From NCBI RefSeq assembly GCF_022836875.1, contig NZ_CP090376.1, forward strand, positions 992,001 to 1,056,000: DNA of 64,000 bases. Reading direction: 5' to 3'. The notes below the pieces were generated by a model. The model did not search any database, had not been told where the DNA came from, and worked only from the letters and a program-made list of their open reading frames with translations. Of the stretch, positions 43,343-53,823 are shown piece by piece (positions within the stretch are counted from its first letter, which is position 1; every line of letters starts with the position of its first letter). A program made the translations under genes and the position numbers. The stretch comes from Flavobacterium enshiense. Lineage in GTDB: Bacteria; Bacteroidota; Bacteroidia; Flavobacteriales; Flavobacteriaceae.

Positions 43343-44809
43343 TTATATTTTTTTTCTCATGCGCGCCACGGGTATGTCCATCAGCTCGCGGTATTTTGCA
43401 ATCGTTCTTCGGGCAATCGGATAGCCTTTTTCTTTTAGGATTTCGGCTAATTTATCATCCGGGAGCGGTTTCTTTTTATCTTCTTCTTCGATAACTGTTT
43501 TCAGGATCTTTTTGATTTCTATAGTAGAAACATCCTCACCCTGATCGTTTTTCATGGCTTCGGAGAAGAATTCTTTAATCAGTTTAGTTCCGTAAGGTGT
43601 TTCCACATACTTGCTATTTGCAACACGGGAAATAGTTGAAATGTCAAGGCCTACCATATCAGCAATGTCCTTTAGGATCATTGGTTTCAACTTTGATTCG
43701 TCTCCATCAATAAAATATTCCTGCTGATAATGCATGATGGCATTCATCGTAACCAAAAGCGTCTCGTTTCGTTGTTTAATGGCGTCAATAAACCATTTGG
43801 CAGAATCGAGTTTTTGTTTGATGAACTGCACGGCATCTTTTTGGGAATTCGATTTTTCTCTTGAATCCTTATAGGTTTGCAGCATTTCCTGATAGTCTTT
43901 GGATACGTGCAATTCCGGAGCATTTCTTCCGTTGATGGAGAGTTGTAAATCACCGTCAATCAAGCGTATTGTGAAATCAGGAACCACATGTTCGATGGTC
44001 TTGGAACTGCTTTCGAAAGAGCCTCCCGGTTTAGGGTTCAGTTTTTCGATTTCGTCTATCGCTTTACGCAATTGTTCCTGGGAAACATCAAATTTCTGAA
44101 GTAATTTATCGTAATGTTTTTTCGTGAACGCTTCAAACTGCTGTTCGATTATTGCTATGGCTAAACTTACAGGATCCGTCGGGGTTTTATGACGGAGTTG
44201 AAGTAAAAGGCATTCTTGTAAATCTCTTGCTCCTACACCTGCCGGCTCCAGTTGATGAATTATGTTCAGGATTCTCTCCACATTTTTCTCGTCGGTATAA
44301 ATACCTTGTGTGAAGGCCATATCGTCTACAATGTCCTGTACGCTTCTTCGGATGTAACCTATGTCGTCTATGCTTCCTACGAGAAATTCTGCGATTTCAC
44401 GCTCTTCTTCTGTCAGGATAAACGTATTTAATTGATTGATAAGGTCCTGATGAAAACTGATGGGAGCTGCAATAGGAAGGCTGCGCTCTTCATCGTCATC
44501 GCTATAGTTGTTTGCCTGAAGTTTGTAATCTGGGGTTTCGTCGTTGCTTAGGTACTCATCGATGTTGATTTCGTTGGCATCGATTTTCTCACTGTCATAA
44601 TCATCGTAATCCTCAAAATCATTATCCGCTTCATATTCTTCGTTTTCCAAAGATTCTTCCTTGCCGGATTCCAAAGCAGGATTTTCAACCAATTCTTCTT
44701 TCAGGCGTTGTTCAAAAGCCTGCGTAGGCAATTGAATCAGCTTCATCAATTGGATTTGTTGAGGCGATAATTTTTGGGATAACTTGAACTGTAGATTCTG
44801 TTTGAGCAT
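43343..44809 (-). CDS. rpoN: RNA polymerase sigma-54 factor
   Basis: 488 residues. Region I (LKQNLQFKLSQKLSPQQIQL) begins with the Gln-rich activator-interacting helix; region II is the acidic stretch (NDFEDYDDYDSEK). The core-binding region, the HTH (KDIADMVGLDISTISRVANS) and the C-terminal RpoN box ARRTIAKYRE bind the -24/-12 promoter. Full length. Confidence 0.98.
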   Translation of the reverse strand: MLKQNLQFKLSQKLSPQQIQLMKLIQLPTQAFEQRLKEELVENPALESGKEESLENEEYEADNDFEDYDDYDSEKIDANEINIDEYLSNDETPDYKLQANNYSDDDEERSLPIAAPISFHQDLINQLNTFILTEEEREIAEFLVGSIDDIGYIRRSVQDIVDDMAFTQGIYTDEKNVERILNIIHQLEPAGVGARDLQECLLLQLRHKTPTDPVSLAIAIIEQQFEAFTKKHYDKLLQKFDVSQEQLRKAIDEIEKLNPKPGGSFESSSKTIEHVVPDFTIRLIDGDLQLSINGRNAPELHVSKDYQEMLQTYKDSREKSNSQKDAVQFIKQKLDSAKWFIDAIKQRNETLLVTMNAIMHYQQEYFIDGDESKLKPMILKDIADMVGLDISTISRVANSKYVETPYGTKLIKEFFSEAMKNDQGEDVSTIEIKKILKTVIEEEDKKKPLPDDKLAEILKEKGYPIARRTIAKYRELMDIPVARMRKKI

Positions 44810-44868
44810 TTTATGGATATTCGGTTATTCGCAGATTTGGTTATTTGTCAGTGTGAAAATCTAACAAT

Positions 44869-44876
44869 CAAATTTA
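44869..44876 (-). promoter_or_regulatory. rpoN -7 promoter box
   Basis: TAAATTTG on the minus strand, 60 bp before the rpoN ATG, matches TAnnTTTG. No firm -33 box was seen. Confidence 0.4.
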
Positions 44877-44928
44877 CGAAATTTCTATTTTCTAAATTTA
44901 CGAATAACCAAATCCACAAAGTATTTTA

Positions 44929-46374
44929 TTAAAATTCTGCGTTTTGCGGCGTTCTTGGGAACGGGATCACATCACGGATATTAGACATACCGGTTACGAA
45001 CAATACTAAACGCTCGAAGCCTAATCCGAATCCGGAGTGAACCGCACTTCCGAAACGACGTGTATCCAAATACCAGTATAATTCTTTCTCGTCTATTTCA
45101 AGGGCTTTCATTTTTTCTAAAAGCACATCGTAACGCTCTTCTCTCTGAGAACCACCCACGATTTCTCCGATTCCTGGGAATAGGATATCCATCGCGCGGA
45201 CGGTATCTCTTCCAGGTTCTGTATTGTCATTCAAGCGCATATAAAACGCTTTGATTTTTGCCGGGTAATCGAATAAAATCACCGGACATTTGAAGTGTTT
45301 CTCCACTAAGAAACGCTCGTGCTCACTTTGTAAATCAGCACCCCATTCGTCAATCAGGTACTGGAATTTTTTATTCTTATTTGGTTTTGAATTTTTCAGG
45401 ATGTCAATGGCTTCTGTATATGAAACACGTTTGAAGTTATTGTCCATTACAAAACTCAGTTTTTCCAACAACGCCATTTCGCTGCGTTCTGCCTGTGGTT
45501 TTGATTTTTCCTCCTCCAATAATCGCTGTTCTAAGAATTTCAGGTCATCACCACATTTATCAACCGTATATTTGATAACGTATTTGATGAAATCTTCCGC
45601 CAAATCCATGTTGTCTGCCAGGTTGTTGAAAGCAACTTCCGGCTCAATCATCCAGAATTCCGCCAAGTGACGGGATGTGTTTGAGTTTTCGGCACGGAAA
45701 GTTGGTCCGAATGTGTAAATCTGACCTAAAGCCATGGCGTACGTTTCTCCTTCCAGCTGACCTGATACGGTTAAGTTGGTCTCTCTTCCGAAGAAATCTT
45801 CCTTGTAATTTACATTTCCTTCTTCGGTTCTAGGTGTCCCGTCAAAAGGTAAAGCGGTTACTCGGAACATTTCACCTGCACCTTCTGCATCCGATCCTGT
45901 GATGATAGGGGTATTTACATAGAAAAATCCTTTTTCCTGAAAATATTGGTGTACGGCAAATGCTAATGTAGAACGCACACGCATGATCGCTCCGAACATA
46001 TTGGTGCGGATTCTCAAATGCGCATTTTCTCTAAGGAATTCCAAAGAGTGTTTTTTAGGCTGCATCGGGAATTTTTCCGGATCGGAATCTCCTAAAATTT
46101 TGATTTCCGAAACCTGGATTTCCACTTTTTGTCCGGCACCTTGACTTTCAGCCAAATGTCCTTTCACACTAATAGCTGCGCCTGTAGTGATTCTTTTTAA
46201 AATTTCTTCAGGTGTGTTTTCAAAATCAACCACACACTGAATATTATTGATAGTTGAACCATCGTTCAACGCGATAAACTGATTGTTTCTAAATGTTCTA
46301 ACCCAACCTTTTGCTTTTACTTCATGTAATCCAGAAGCGCTGTTTAGCAGGTCTTTAACTTTAGTATGTTTCAT
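44929..46374 (-). CDS. asnS: Asparaginyl-tRNA synthetase
   Basis: 481 residues. An OB-fold anticodon-binding domain ([20 protein letters not shown]) and the class II core: motif 2 [20 protein letters not shown] and motif 3 [15 protein letters not shown]. It charges tRNA-Asn. Full length and monocistronic, with a TACATTTG -7 box at 46451-46444. Confidence 0.98.
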   Translation of the reverse strand: MKHTKVKDLLNSASGLHEVKAKGWVRTFRNNQFIALNDGSTINNIQCVVDFENTPEEILKRITTGAAISVKGHLAESQGAGQKVEIQVSEIKILGDSDPEKFPMQPKKHSLEFLRENAHLRIRTNMFGAIMRVRSTLAFAVHQYFQEKGFFYVNTPIITGSDAEGAGEMFRVTALPFDGTPRTEEGNVNYKEDFFGRETNLTVSGQLEGETYAMALGQIYTFGPTFRAENSNTSRHLAEFWMIEPEVAFNNLADNMDLAEDFIKYVIKYTVDKCGDDLKFLEQRLLEEEKSKPQAERSEMALLEKLSFVMDNNFKRVSYTEAIDILKNSKPNKNKKFQYLIDEWGADLQSEHERFLVEKHFKCPVILFDYPAKIKAFYMRLNDNTEPGRDTVRAMDILFPGIGEIVGGSQREERYDVLLEKMKALEIDEKELYWYLDTRRFGSAVHSGFGLGFERLVLFVTGMSNIRDVIPFPRTPQNAEF

Positions 46375-46443
46375 TTCTAAATTGTTTTTTGCTCAATTCT
46401 GCTTGAAAATTGAGTTTTCAATAAATAAAAAATTAAATGCTTG

Positions 46444-46451
46444 CAAATGTA
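46444..46451 (-). promoter_or_regulatory. asnS -7 promoter box
   Basis: TACATTTG on the minus strand, ~70 bp before the asnS start, matches TAnnTTTG. Confidence 0.4.
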
Positions 46452-46490
46452 GTAAAAAGGAGTAGTAAATGTATCTTTTAAAGTTTAGTT

Positions 46491-46524
46491 TTTGCTAAAG
46501 AATTCAGTTTCGGCGCTATCTTTG
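46491..46524 (+). promoter_or_regulatory. Promoter of the SMR exporter gene
   Basis: TTTG (46491-46494) and TATCTTTG (46517-46524), 22 bp apart, are a good -33/-7 pair. This also shows that the GTG at 46524 is not the start; the ATG at 46548 is. Confidence 0.6.
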
Positions 46525-46547
46525 TGCCCAACTTAATTTTAATACAA

Positions 46548-46877
46548 ATGAACTGGATACTATTGGTTATTGCAGGTTTTTTTGAAGTAGGTTTTGCTTC
46601 GTGTTTGGGAAAAGCAAAGGAAACATCCGGAACGGCTTCGACCTTATGGATGATTGGTTTTTTCGTTTGTTTAACCATCAGTATGACATTGCTGTACAAA
46701 GCAACTCAAACGCTGCCCATCGGAACGGCTTATGCTGTTTGGACAGGAATCGGTGCAGTGGGGACAGTATTAGTTGGTATTTTTATCTTTAAAGAGCCTT
46801 CTGATTTTTGGCGTGTTTTCTTCCTGACGACTCTGATAGCCTCAATTATAGGTTTGAAATTTGTCTCAACGCATTAG
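46548..46877 (+). CDS. SMR family exporter, SugE/Gdx-like
   Basis: 109 residues with four membrane helices. The first helix carries the essential Glu (VIAGFFEVGFASCLGKAKE), and helix 3 has PIGTAYAVWTGIGAVGTVL, the SugE/Gdx form (guanidinium export) rather than the EmrE form. Gdx-type proteins export guanidinium. I saw no guanidine riboswitch in the short leader. Its last 4 bp overlap the convergent DUF5686 gene. Confidence 0.88.
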   Translation: MNWILLVIAGFFEVGFASCLGKAKETSGTASTLWMIGFFVCLTISMTLLYKATQTLPIGTAYAVWTGIGAVGTVLVGIFIFKEPSDFWRVFFLTTLIASIIGLKFVSTH

Positions 46878-49375
46878 AGTCCAAGGTCAAGTACATAACT
46901 TACCTTGATGGCGATATTGTCATGTATTTGAGGAAATCCGTTCGCGCCGTAGCGATAAAATCCGGATAAACCCAATCCCATAAATATATTGTTGAGTTCC
47001 AAACCAGATTCAAGGTAACCGTCTTCCAGTGTTTTATAATCAAATCCCTGGTGATTGTCCTGTTCTCTAGAGGTTCCTAAGGCCATTCGCGTCACGGCAA
47101 CAAAAGTTGGGTTGACTTTTTTAAACAGTTTTACCTTTCGGAAAGCATGTTTAAAGTGAAGTGCAACGTATTCGCTGGAGAAAAATTCGTTGAAACGCAT
47201 GGTTTCAAAACTGTTCTTGCCGGCAAAGTTAATACGTTGTAAAACAGCGTCACGGTTTATGCTGTTTGGCGAAATACTGTAAAGATGCGTTATAGGAATG
47301 TCTCCGACAGCAATACCTGCCTGAACGAGGAAGGTGGTTTTTTGACCGTCGAGATACTGTTTTTCGATTTCTGTTTTAAAGTCGAATTTGGCAAAATCTA
47401 AATCGTTACCAAATACACCGGGAAGGGTTTTGGAGATTTGAAATGTGAATTTTGGGAATCTTTTTTCCGATTCGATTCTTCCCGAAGGAGTATGCATGTA
47501 ACTGCTGAAAGGGTTCCATTGCAATGAAACGGAAGCCATCGAGATGGTATAATCGGTGTATGTGGTTCCGTTAGCATAAAAAGCATAGTCGAATTTAGGG
47601 TCGATGTTCGTACGGGAAAATTGCCAAATGCTTTCTGTCTTCGGAATGAATCGGGTTTCTATATATGCCTTCCAGGTTTTATGGCTGTAAAAGGTCGTTA
47701 AGTTGAAAGGCCTGGGGTCGTAGAGACGGAATTTTTTTCGGTCTGTTTCAAAAATCGTACTACCTATTTCCTGTATGTCATCAGTATAAGAACCACCAAG
47801 CCAGGTACTGGAAAAATTGCCAATCCGGGTTGCTTCCCCGATGCTGAATTTAAACTTATCGTCTTTTAGTCCGTACGCGCCATAACCGTTCAGCCGAACT
47901 ATTTTTGAAAAATTATCGTTGGTCACCCCGCCAAGCCCAAAACGGAAACCTTCATAGTTGTTGTATTTGATCAATTGGCGCAAATCTAAATCAACAGGGC
48001 CAAGAGGCACAAATCCGTTAATTACTTTTCGTCCGATTTTAATCTTTTGCTCATAGCCTTCTTTGGAAACCAAGCTGTCCAAGGTAGAATAGGTTTTTAT
48101 GCTTCGGATATCAAGACTGTCTTTCCGGAAAGGTGTCCAGTAACTTTCATTTTTGGAAATAGCTTCTTCGTTAATATCGATTGCGATATAAGGATGTTTG
48201 ATGGTTACCGGTTTGTTGAATTCGGTTTCGAAATTTTTGGATTCAGAAAGGATATAAATATAATCTGAACCCGATTTGCTTTGTTTTTTCGGAGTGTCTT
48301 CATCTTCTTCGTCAGTGAATTTTATAGTTTCGCCCAAGATTTTTACATCTTCTTTGTTAGACCCTTTTACTATTTTAAAAACATTTTTTTCCGGAAACCA
48401 GGTTTCTTCTTCCTTGTGATAAGTGAAATAGTTGGTCGAACTGATGTCTAATATCCCTTTAAAACGGTATATCGATTTTGCGATGGCGTAACTTTCTTTG
48501 TCGATGTACAATATCCCTTCAATTTTCGATTTCTTTTTCTGGTTTTTATGCTTGAAGTGAATCATGTATGCCTTTCGGTTGCCCAGAAAAACGGTGTCCA
48601 GAATTTTATAATTGTAATGGTCCAGAGCATCATCCGCAATTGGATTGGCATATTTGGTCTCGAAGAGTGTAATTTTTTCGTCGTAAACGGAAAAGGATTG
48701 CAACTGTAAACCGATGAATTCATAAATGGGTTGTTTAAAACCCGCCATTCGGGTGGCTAAAATGGTTTCTTTGCGCCCCTGTTTTTTGTTAAACTGGATT
48801 TCGGAAACTTTTTCGGTTTGATAAAGGTGTTGTTTCTGAATGATTTTTTTGAGTTTGAAATCGGAAGAATCCAGTTTTTTGAAGCGGGCCCCGATTTTTT
48901 CATAAATGAAAATCGAATCAATTTTTCCTGCAATCGAATCCGGATTGGCTGTAATAATCAGTTTGTTGTACATTTTAAACTGAAAACTGTTGAGTTTCTT
49001 CTCAGGGTCATTGCTTTTTTTGGCTGCAATCGTTTTTCGGAGAATTCCTAATGCCGGATTTTCGCCGATAACAAGTTCGTCGAGTTGCAGGGATTTCTCT
49101 TTCAATTTTATCTCATAAAATTTTTGATTGGCTTTTAGATGAATTTGTTCCGATAAATAACCGGTATAAGAAACGGTGAAGCTGGCTACATCGGAAGTGT
49201 TTTCAATGATGAATTTTCCGTCGACATCCACAATGATGGTTTTTCCGTTGTTCAGGTGAATGGTGGCAAAGGGGAGCGGTTTGTCATTGCTGCCGCGAAC
49301 AATACCGGAAACGGGATGCTGAGCATTGACCAAAATGCTGAAAAGGAAAAACAATAAGAGAAAAAATCGCTTCAA
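46874..49375 (-). CDS. DUF5686 and carboxypeptidase-regulatory-like domain protein
   Basis: 833 residues. Signal peptide MKRFFLLLFFLFSILVNAQ, a CarboxypepD_reg-like domain (VSGIVRGSNDKPLPFATIHL ... FTVSYTGYLSEQIHLK) and the DUF5686 barrel-like domain to the C terminus (AIKVSYVLDLGL). It is an outer-membrane protein typical of Bacteroidota, unknown function. Single gene, with the stop overlapping the SMR gene by 4 bp. Confidence 0.9.
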   Translation of the reverse strand: MKRFFLLLFFLFSILVNAQHPVSGIVRGSNDKPLPFATIHLNNGKTIIVDVDGKFIIENTSDVASFTVSYTGYLSEQIHLKANQKFYEIKLKEKSLQLDELVIGENPALGILRKTIAAKKSNDPEKKLNSFQFKMYNKLIITANPDSIAGKIDSIFIYEKIGARFKKLDSSDFKLKKIIQKQHLYQTEKVSEIQFNKKQGRKETILATRMAGFKQPIYEFIGLQLQSFSVYDEKITLFETKYANPIADDALDHYNYKILDTVFLGNRKAYMIHFKHKNQKKKSKIEGILYIDKESYAIAKSIYRFKGILDISSTNYFTYHKEEETWFPEKNVFKIVKGSNKEDVKILGETIKFTDEEDEDTPKKQSKSGSDYIYILSESKNFETEFNKPVTIKHPYIAIDINEEAISKNESYWTPFRKDSLDIRSIKTYSTLDSLVSKEGYEQKIKIGRKVINGFVPLGPVDLDLRQLIKYNNYEGFRFGLGGVTNDNFSKIVRLNGYGAYGLKDDKFKFSIGEATRIGNFSSTWLGGSYTDDIQEIGSTIFETDRKKFRLYDPRPFNLTTFYSHKTWKAYIETRFIPKTESIWQFSRTNIDPKFDYAFYANGTTYTDYTISMASVSLQWNPFSSYMHTPSGRIESEKRFPKFTFQISKTLPGVFGNDLDFAKFDFKTEIEKQYLDGQKTTFLVQAGIAVGDIPITHLYSISPNSINRDAVLQRINFAGKNSFETMRFNEFFSSEYVALHFKHAFRKVKLFKKVNPTFVAVTRMALGTSREQDNHQGFDYKTLEDGYLESGLELNNIFMGLGLSGFYRYGANGFPQIHDNIAIKVSYVLDLGL

Positions 49376-49427
49376 AGTACAGACGAACTTTCGGATTGAA
49401 GGTATAAAGGTAAGTAAATGTATGAAA

Positions 49428-49454
49428 TAAAAAATCCCGATTAAAAACCGGGAC
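49428..49454 (-). terminator. frr-pyrH terminator
   Basis: On the minus strand GTCCCGG-TTTTTAAT-CGGGATTTTTT: stem with a T run 8 bp after the frr stop. Confidence 0.75.
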
Positions 49455-49461
49455 TTATAAA

Positions 49462-50025
49462 TTATACTTTCATGATTTCGGCTTCTTTGATTGCCAAATG
49501 TTCGTCGATTTTTTTGATGAAAGTATCGGTAAGTTTTTGAACATCGTCTTCCGCTGTTTTGCAGATGTCTTCCGAAGTACCTTCTTTTTCTAATTTTTTG
49601 ATATCGGTATTTGCATCTTTACGTGCGTTTCGGATACTAACCTTAGCATCCTCTGCCTCTGCTTTAGCTTGTTTTACCAAATCTTTACGGCGTTCTTCCG
49701 TTAATGGTGGCACGCTGATGATGATGTTGTCACCATTGTTCATTGGGTTGAAGCCCAAATTTGCTATCATAATGGCTTTTTCGATAGGATGAAGCATGCT
49801 TTTTTCCCATGGCGTAACAGTAATTGTTCTCGCATCAGGAGTATTTACGTTAGCTACTTGCGAAAGCGGTGTTTGAGATCCATAATAATCAACAAAAACA
49901 CTACCCAACATTTGCGGAGATGCTTTTCCGGCACGAATGTTTAAAAATGATTTTTCAAGGTGTGCAATAGAACCGACCATCGATTCTTTAGTGCTATCTA
50001 AGATGAAATTAATTTCCTCGGTCAT
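49462..50025 (-). CDS. frr: Ribosome recycling factor
   Basis: 187 residues, full length: SMVGSIAHLEKSFLNIRAGK and PLTEERRKDLVKQAKAEAED are diagnostic. It splits post-termination ribosomes together with EF-G. It follows pyrH by 24 bp on the same strand, the usual order. Confidence 0.98.
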   Translation of the reverse strand: MTEEINFILDSTKESMVGSIAHLEKSFLNIRAGKASPQMLGSVFVDYYGSQTPLSQVANVNTPDARTITVTPWEKSMLHPIEKAIMIANLGFNPMNNGDNIIISVPPLTEERRKDLVKQAKAEAEDAKVSIRNARKDANTDIKKLEKEGTSEDICKTAEDDVQKLTDTFIKKIDEHLAIKEAEIMKV

Positions 50026-50049
50026 GATACTAATTTTTATAAATCAATA

Positions 50050-50757
50050 TTAAATGTTAACGGTTGTTCCAACGGTTGCGCCTTCACAAACTTTCAATAA
50101 ATTGCCTGGTTTGTTCATGTCGAACACAATAATCGGTAATTTATTTTCCTGACTTAACGTGAATGCTGTTGTGTCCATGATGTTTAGTCCTTTGCTCAAA
50201 ACATCCTCAAAAGTGACGTTGTCGTATTTAACGGCATTTGGGTTTTTTTCCGGATCGGAATCATAAACACCGTCTACGCGTGTACCTTTTAGAATTACAT
50301 CGCAATCTACTTCGATTCCTCTTAAAACCGCTGCAGTATCTGTAGTGAAATAAGGGTTTCCTGTACCGGCACCAAAAATTACGATTCGGTTTTTCTCCAA
50401 ATGGCGTACGGCTCTTCTCTTAATGTAAGGTTCAGCAATGGCTTCGATTTTTAAAGCAGTTTGCAAACGTGTCTGCATTCCTGAGTCTTCTAAAGCGCCT
50501 TGTAAGGCCATAGCATTGATAACTGTTGCCATCATGCCCATGTAATCGCCCTGAACACGGTCCATCCCGTTGCTTGCTCCGGCCACACCTCTGAAAATAT
50601 TACCGCCTCCAATAACGATGGCGATTTGTACGCCTTTGTCGTGAATCTGTTTAATTTCAGCTGCATATTCTGCTAAGCGTTTTGGGTCAATACCATATTG
50701 TCTTTCGCCCATTAGTGCTTCGCCACTTAGTTTCAGAAGAATTCTTTTGTATTTCAT
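50050..50757 (-). CDS. pyrH: Uridylate kinase
   Basis: 235 residues of the amino-acid kinase fold: [53 protein letters not shown]. It phosphorylates UMP to UDP in pyrimidine synthesis and is a hexamer regulated by GTP/UTP in relatives. Full length. Confidence 0.98.
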   Translation of the reverse strand: MKYKRILLKLSGEALMGERQYGIDPKRLAEYAAEIKQIHDKGVQIAIVIGGGNIFRGVAGASNGMDRVQGDYMGMMATVINAMALQGALEDSGMQTRLQTALKIEAIAEPYIKRRAVRHLEKNRIVIFGAGTGNPYFTTDTAAVLRGIEVDCDVILKGTRVDGVYDSDPEKNPNAVKYDNVTFEDVLSKGLNIMDTTAFTLSQENKLPIIVFDMNKPGNLLKVCEGATVGTTVNI

Positions 50758-50824
50758 TACGATGATTCGTTTAGTGGTGCAAATATAATTATAATCTCTT
50801 TTTCTAAAAGCGGTTAGGTGAAAT

Positions 50825-51604
50825 TTATGGCAGAAGTTCTTCGTAGGATTTTTTAGCGGCCTCGTATCCGATTTTGAAAATCTGTTCCATTTTTATTTTG
50901 CTGGTTTCGAAAGTGCCGAATTTTGAAAGTTCGTCTGGTTGGATAACCCAATCGCAAATATTGAATTTATGCGTATTGGAGTTGGCGGACAGCAAGTCAA
51001 AAGCCCTTGAAGTAACCGCCTTTATCGAAGATAAATCCTTAGCCTGAATTTTCTGGATCGGACTTACATAAACACCGATAAGGGTTTCACACCGTCCTTG
51101 TAAAATATCGGTAGGGAAATGGTTGAGGATTCCACCGTCGCTATAAAGATTCCCGTTGATTTCATAAGGGGAAATCACTCCTGGAAACGAGGAGGAGGCC
51201 AGTACCGCATCAACAACCTTTGTATCCGGGCCAAAAACTTTGAGTTTTCCTTTAACAAGATCAGTTGCGGTGATGTGGGTGTGGATTTTTAAATCGCCAA
51301 TCCGCGTATCTCCGAAAATAGTGTGAAAATAGAATTTAAAAGCATCGGAGTCTATGAAGCCGGCTTTTTTCCATGTGAAGTGCTTCCAGTTGAAAAAATA
51401 AATCGATTTAAAGAATTCCAGGATTTCTCCGGGTGATTTTCCGTTTGCATACAAAGCACCTACGATAGAACCTGCACTTGTCCCGGCAATGTGGTGGGGT
51501 TTTATATTGTTTTCTGCCAGGAATTGCAATGCTCCGGCATGAGCTAAGCCTTTGGTGCCGCCCCCGGAAAATACCAAACCCACTGATTTTGTTTTTAAAT
51601 CCAT
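50825..51604 (-). CDS. Patatin-like phospholipase
   Basis: 259 residues. The oxyanion loop is GGGTKG (residues ~14-19), the nucleophile Ser is in GTSAGS (near residue 43), and the catalytic Asp is in SDGGIL (near residue 154). It is a cytoplasmic lipid acyl hydrolase of the RssA/YlbK type. Substrate unknown. Single gene, divergent from the thioredoxin-like gene. Confidence 0.93.
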   Translation of the reverse strand: MDLKTKSVGLVFSGGGTKGLAHAGALQFLAENNIKPHHIAGTSAGSIVGALYANGKSPGEILEFFKSIYFFNWKHFTWKKAGFIDSDAFKFYFHTIFGDTRIGDLKIHTHITATDLVKGKLKVFGPDTKVVDAVLASSSFPGVISPYEINGNLYSDGGILNHFPTDILQGRCETLIGVYVSPIQKIQAKDLSSIKAVTSRAFDLLSANSNTHKFNICDWVIQPDELSKFGTFETSKIKMEQIFKIGYEAAKKSYEELLP

Positions 51605-51711
51605 TTCAAAGCTTTGCTATAAAAATACGCTTTTTTGGTGTTTTAAACCTGATTTTTATCACAATTAGAATGCAATTTTTGGAGTAAATTTGTAGCTATA
51701 AATGTGGTAGG

Positions 51712-52314
51712 ATGAAAACAATTATAGAAAATAGCCTTACAAACAGCTTAAATTATTCGGAATACAGGGCTAAGGTGAGCAAATTGCTGGGTGAAGGAAA
51801 ATCATCAGGAAATGAACAATCTGACGATTTGCTGCATTACAGTCAGTTGAACGAAGTGCGTATGAATCGTTTGGATAAAACACTTGTGGTTCCGGATGAA
51901 GTAAAAGTCCGACTCGGGAAGCTTAAAAATAAGTATACTTGGTTGGTGTTGGCGGAAGGCTGGTGTGGGGATGCCGCTCAGGTGCTTCCCATTATAAATA
52001 AAATGGATGCAATCGCTGAAAATGTCAATCTGAGAATTGTTTTTCGTGATGAAAACGATCCGTTAATGCAGGAATTTTTAAGCAATGGTGCCAGGTCGAT
52101 TCCGAAATTAATAATCGTCAATTCCGAAAACCATGATGTGTTGGCTGCCTGGGGCGCAAGACCGGAAGGTGCAACACGTTTGATTAAGGAGTTCAAAGCA
52201 AAATTTGGTGTGGTCAATGAAATCGCCAAAGCCGAATTGCAGAAATGGTATCTACACGATAAAGGATTATCTACGATGGACGAGATTTCAAAAATTATGC
52301 TTACTCTGGAATAA
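51712..52314 (+). CDS. Thioredoxin-fold protein with degenerate active site
   Basis: 200 residues. The thioredoxin fold is shown by AEGWCGDAAQVLPI and the cis-Pro loop ARSIPKLIIVN. The active site is WCGDA: only the first Cys of CxxC remains, so it cannot work as a classical dithiol reductase. It may act with a single Cys or as a chaperone-like protein. A TAAATTTG -7 box lies at 51685. The 3' end overlaps truB by 14 bp. Confidence 0.85.
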   Translation: MKTIIENSLTNSLNYSEYRAKVSKLLGEGKSSGNEQSDDLLHYSQLNEVRMNRLDKTLVVPDEVKVRLGKLKNKYTWLVLAEGWCGDAAQVLPIINKMDAIAENVNLRIVFRDENDPLMQEFLSNGARSIPKLIIVNSENHDVLAAWGARPEGATRLIKEFKAKFGVVNEIAKAELQKWYLHDKGLSTMDEISKIMLTLE

Positions 52315-52999
52315 ACGTAGCTTCAAAATCGGTTATCAGCGTGGCATCGGCTACATCGAACTCACCGATTTTGGTTCGGCGTAAAGCGGTTAAATGCGCT
52401 CCGGAATTCAAAGCCATTCCGAAATCAAACGCCAGTGAACGGATATATGTGCCTTTACTGCATTTCACTCTGAAGTCGATTTCAGGTAATGCGATTCTCG
52501 TAAGTTCAAATTCGTAAATAGTGGTTTTTCTGTGGGCAATTTCTACTTCTTCTCCGGCACGGGCGTGTTCGTACAAGCGTTTTCCGTCTTTTTTAATAGC
52601 CGAAAACACCGGTGGTTTCTGATCGATTTCACCTATAAAACTCAATCGTGCCTGTTCAATCAGGTCATTGGTGATGTGCTCGATAGGGAATGTCGTGTCG
52701 ATTTCGGTTTCCAGGTCGTAGGAAGGTGTCGTACCGCCGATATGGAATGTGCCAGTGTATTCTTTGGGCATGCCCTGCAATTCCGGAATTCGTTTCGTGA
52801 ATTTTCCCGTACAGATGATTAATAAGCCAGTGGCTAACGGATCCAGCGTTCCGGCGTGTCCTATCTTGAATTTTTTCGGAAGTCCTACTTTATTAATCAG
52901 CGTGTATTTTAATTTGTTGACTGCTTGAAATGAGCTCCATTTCAAAGGTTTGTCAATTAGTAAAACTTGTCCGTTTATGTAATCTTCTGGAGTCAGCAC
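52301..52999 (-). CDS. truB: tRNA pseudouridine-55 synthase
   Basis: 232 residues. The catalytic Asp is in GHAGTLDPLATGLLIICTG (residue ~52). It isomerises U55 in the T loop of tRNAs. It has the short C-terminal region of Bacteroidota enzymes. It follows uppP by 6 bp, in an operon uppP-truB with DUF3098 and ftsX upstream. Confidence 0.97.
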   Translation of the reverse strand: MLTPEDYINGQVLLIDKPLKWSSFQAVNKLKYTLINKVGLPKKFKIGHAGTLDPLATGLLIICTGKFTKRIPELQGMPKEYTGTFHIGGTTPSYDLETEIDTTFPIEHITNDLIEQARLSFIGEIDQKPPVFSAIKKDGKRLYEHARAGEEVEIAHRKTTIYEFELTRIALPEIDFRVKCSKGTYIRSLAFDFGMALNSGAHLTALRRTKIGEFDVADATLITDFEATFIPE

Positions 53000-53005
53000 G
53001 TTGGT

Positions 53006-53815
53006 TTATTTTAAGTAAGAGAAGTAGATCAAAAGTCCTATTCCGGTCACGATGCGGTACCATCCCCAAGGTTTGAAGCCGTATTGTTTTATGATTCCGA
53101 TGAAAAATTTAATGGCCAGAACCGCAACGATAAAAGCAACCACATTTCCTATCAGGAACATTTTTATCGTATCGTTGGATTGTAAAATCAGCTCGTATCC
53201 TTTCATCTGCGAATGATCATACGTTTTAAGGAAAACAGAATAGCACGTTACAGCCAACATGGTTGGAACAGCTAAGAAGAACGAAAATTCCGCAGCGACA
53301 TGCCGGGTTAATCCTTGCTGCATCCCTCCAATAATCGAAGCAGCAGAACGACTGGTTCCGGGCATCATGGCTAAACACTGCCAAAAACCGATGGTTACTG
53401 CTTTTTTTATGGTGATGTCTTCTTCGCTGGAAATAGTGGGATTGTGGAATCGGCCGTCAATGAAAAGTAGGATGATTCCGCCAACAATCAGTACGATGGC
53501 TATCGGAATTGGATTTCCCAAAACCGCTTCGATTTTATCGTCGAACAATTTTCCGAGAATTAAGGCCGGAACTACAGCGCAGGCTAATTTTATGAAGAAA
53601 GTCAGTTTGGTAAAATCAAAAAACTTCTTCCAGTATAATGCTACTACGGCCAATATCGCTCCGAATTGAATGGAAACCTGGAACAGCTTTACAAAATCGT
53701 CTTCCTGAATACCAAAATAAGAACTTGCAAATACCATGTGTCCTGTAGAGGAAACAGGTAAATATTCCGTCAAACCTTCAATGATGGCAATGATTAGTGC
53801 GTGAAATGAATCCAT
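53006..53815 (-). CDS. uppP: Undecaprenyl-diphosphatase
   Basis: 269 residues with ~8 membrane segments. BacA/UppP motifs: GLTEYLPVSSTGHM (residues ~14-27) and PGTSRSAASIIGGM (near residue 158). It recycles the lipid carrier for peptidoglycan and LPS synthesis in the inner membrane and gives some bacitracin tolerance. Confidence 0.97.
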   Translation of the reverse strand: MDSFHALIIAIIEGLTEYLPVSSTGHMVFASSYFGIQEDDFVKLFQVSIQFGAILAVVALYWKKFFDFTKLTFFIKLACAVVPALILGKLFDDKIEAVLGNPIPIAIVLIVGGIILLFIDGRFHNPTISSEEDITIKKAVTIGFWQCLAMMPGTSRSAASIIGGMQQGLTRHVAAEFSFFLAVPTMLAVTCYSVFLKTYDHSQMKGYELILQSNDTIKMFLIGNVVAFIVAVLAIKFFIGIIKQYGFKPWGWYRIVTGIGLLIYFSYLK

Positions 53816-53823
53816 TATTGCTT

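Noticed and set aside
46504..46547. Guanidine riboswitch before the SugE/Gdx-like gene
   Set aside because: The leader after the promoter is too short (~20 nt) for a known guanidine riboswitch and has no visible conserved core.
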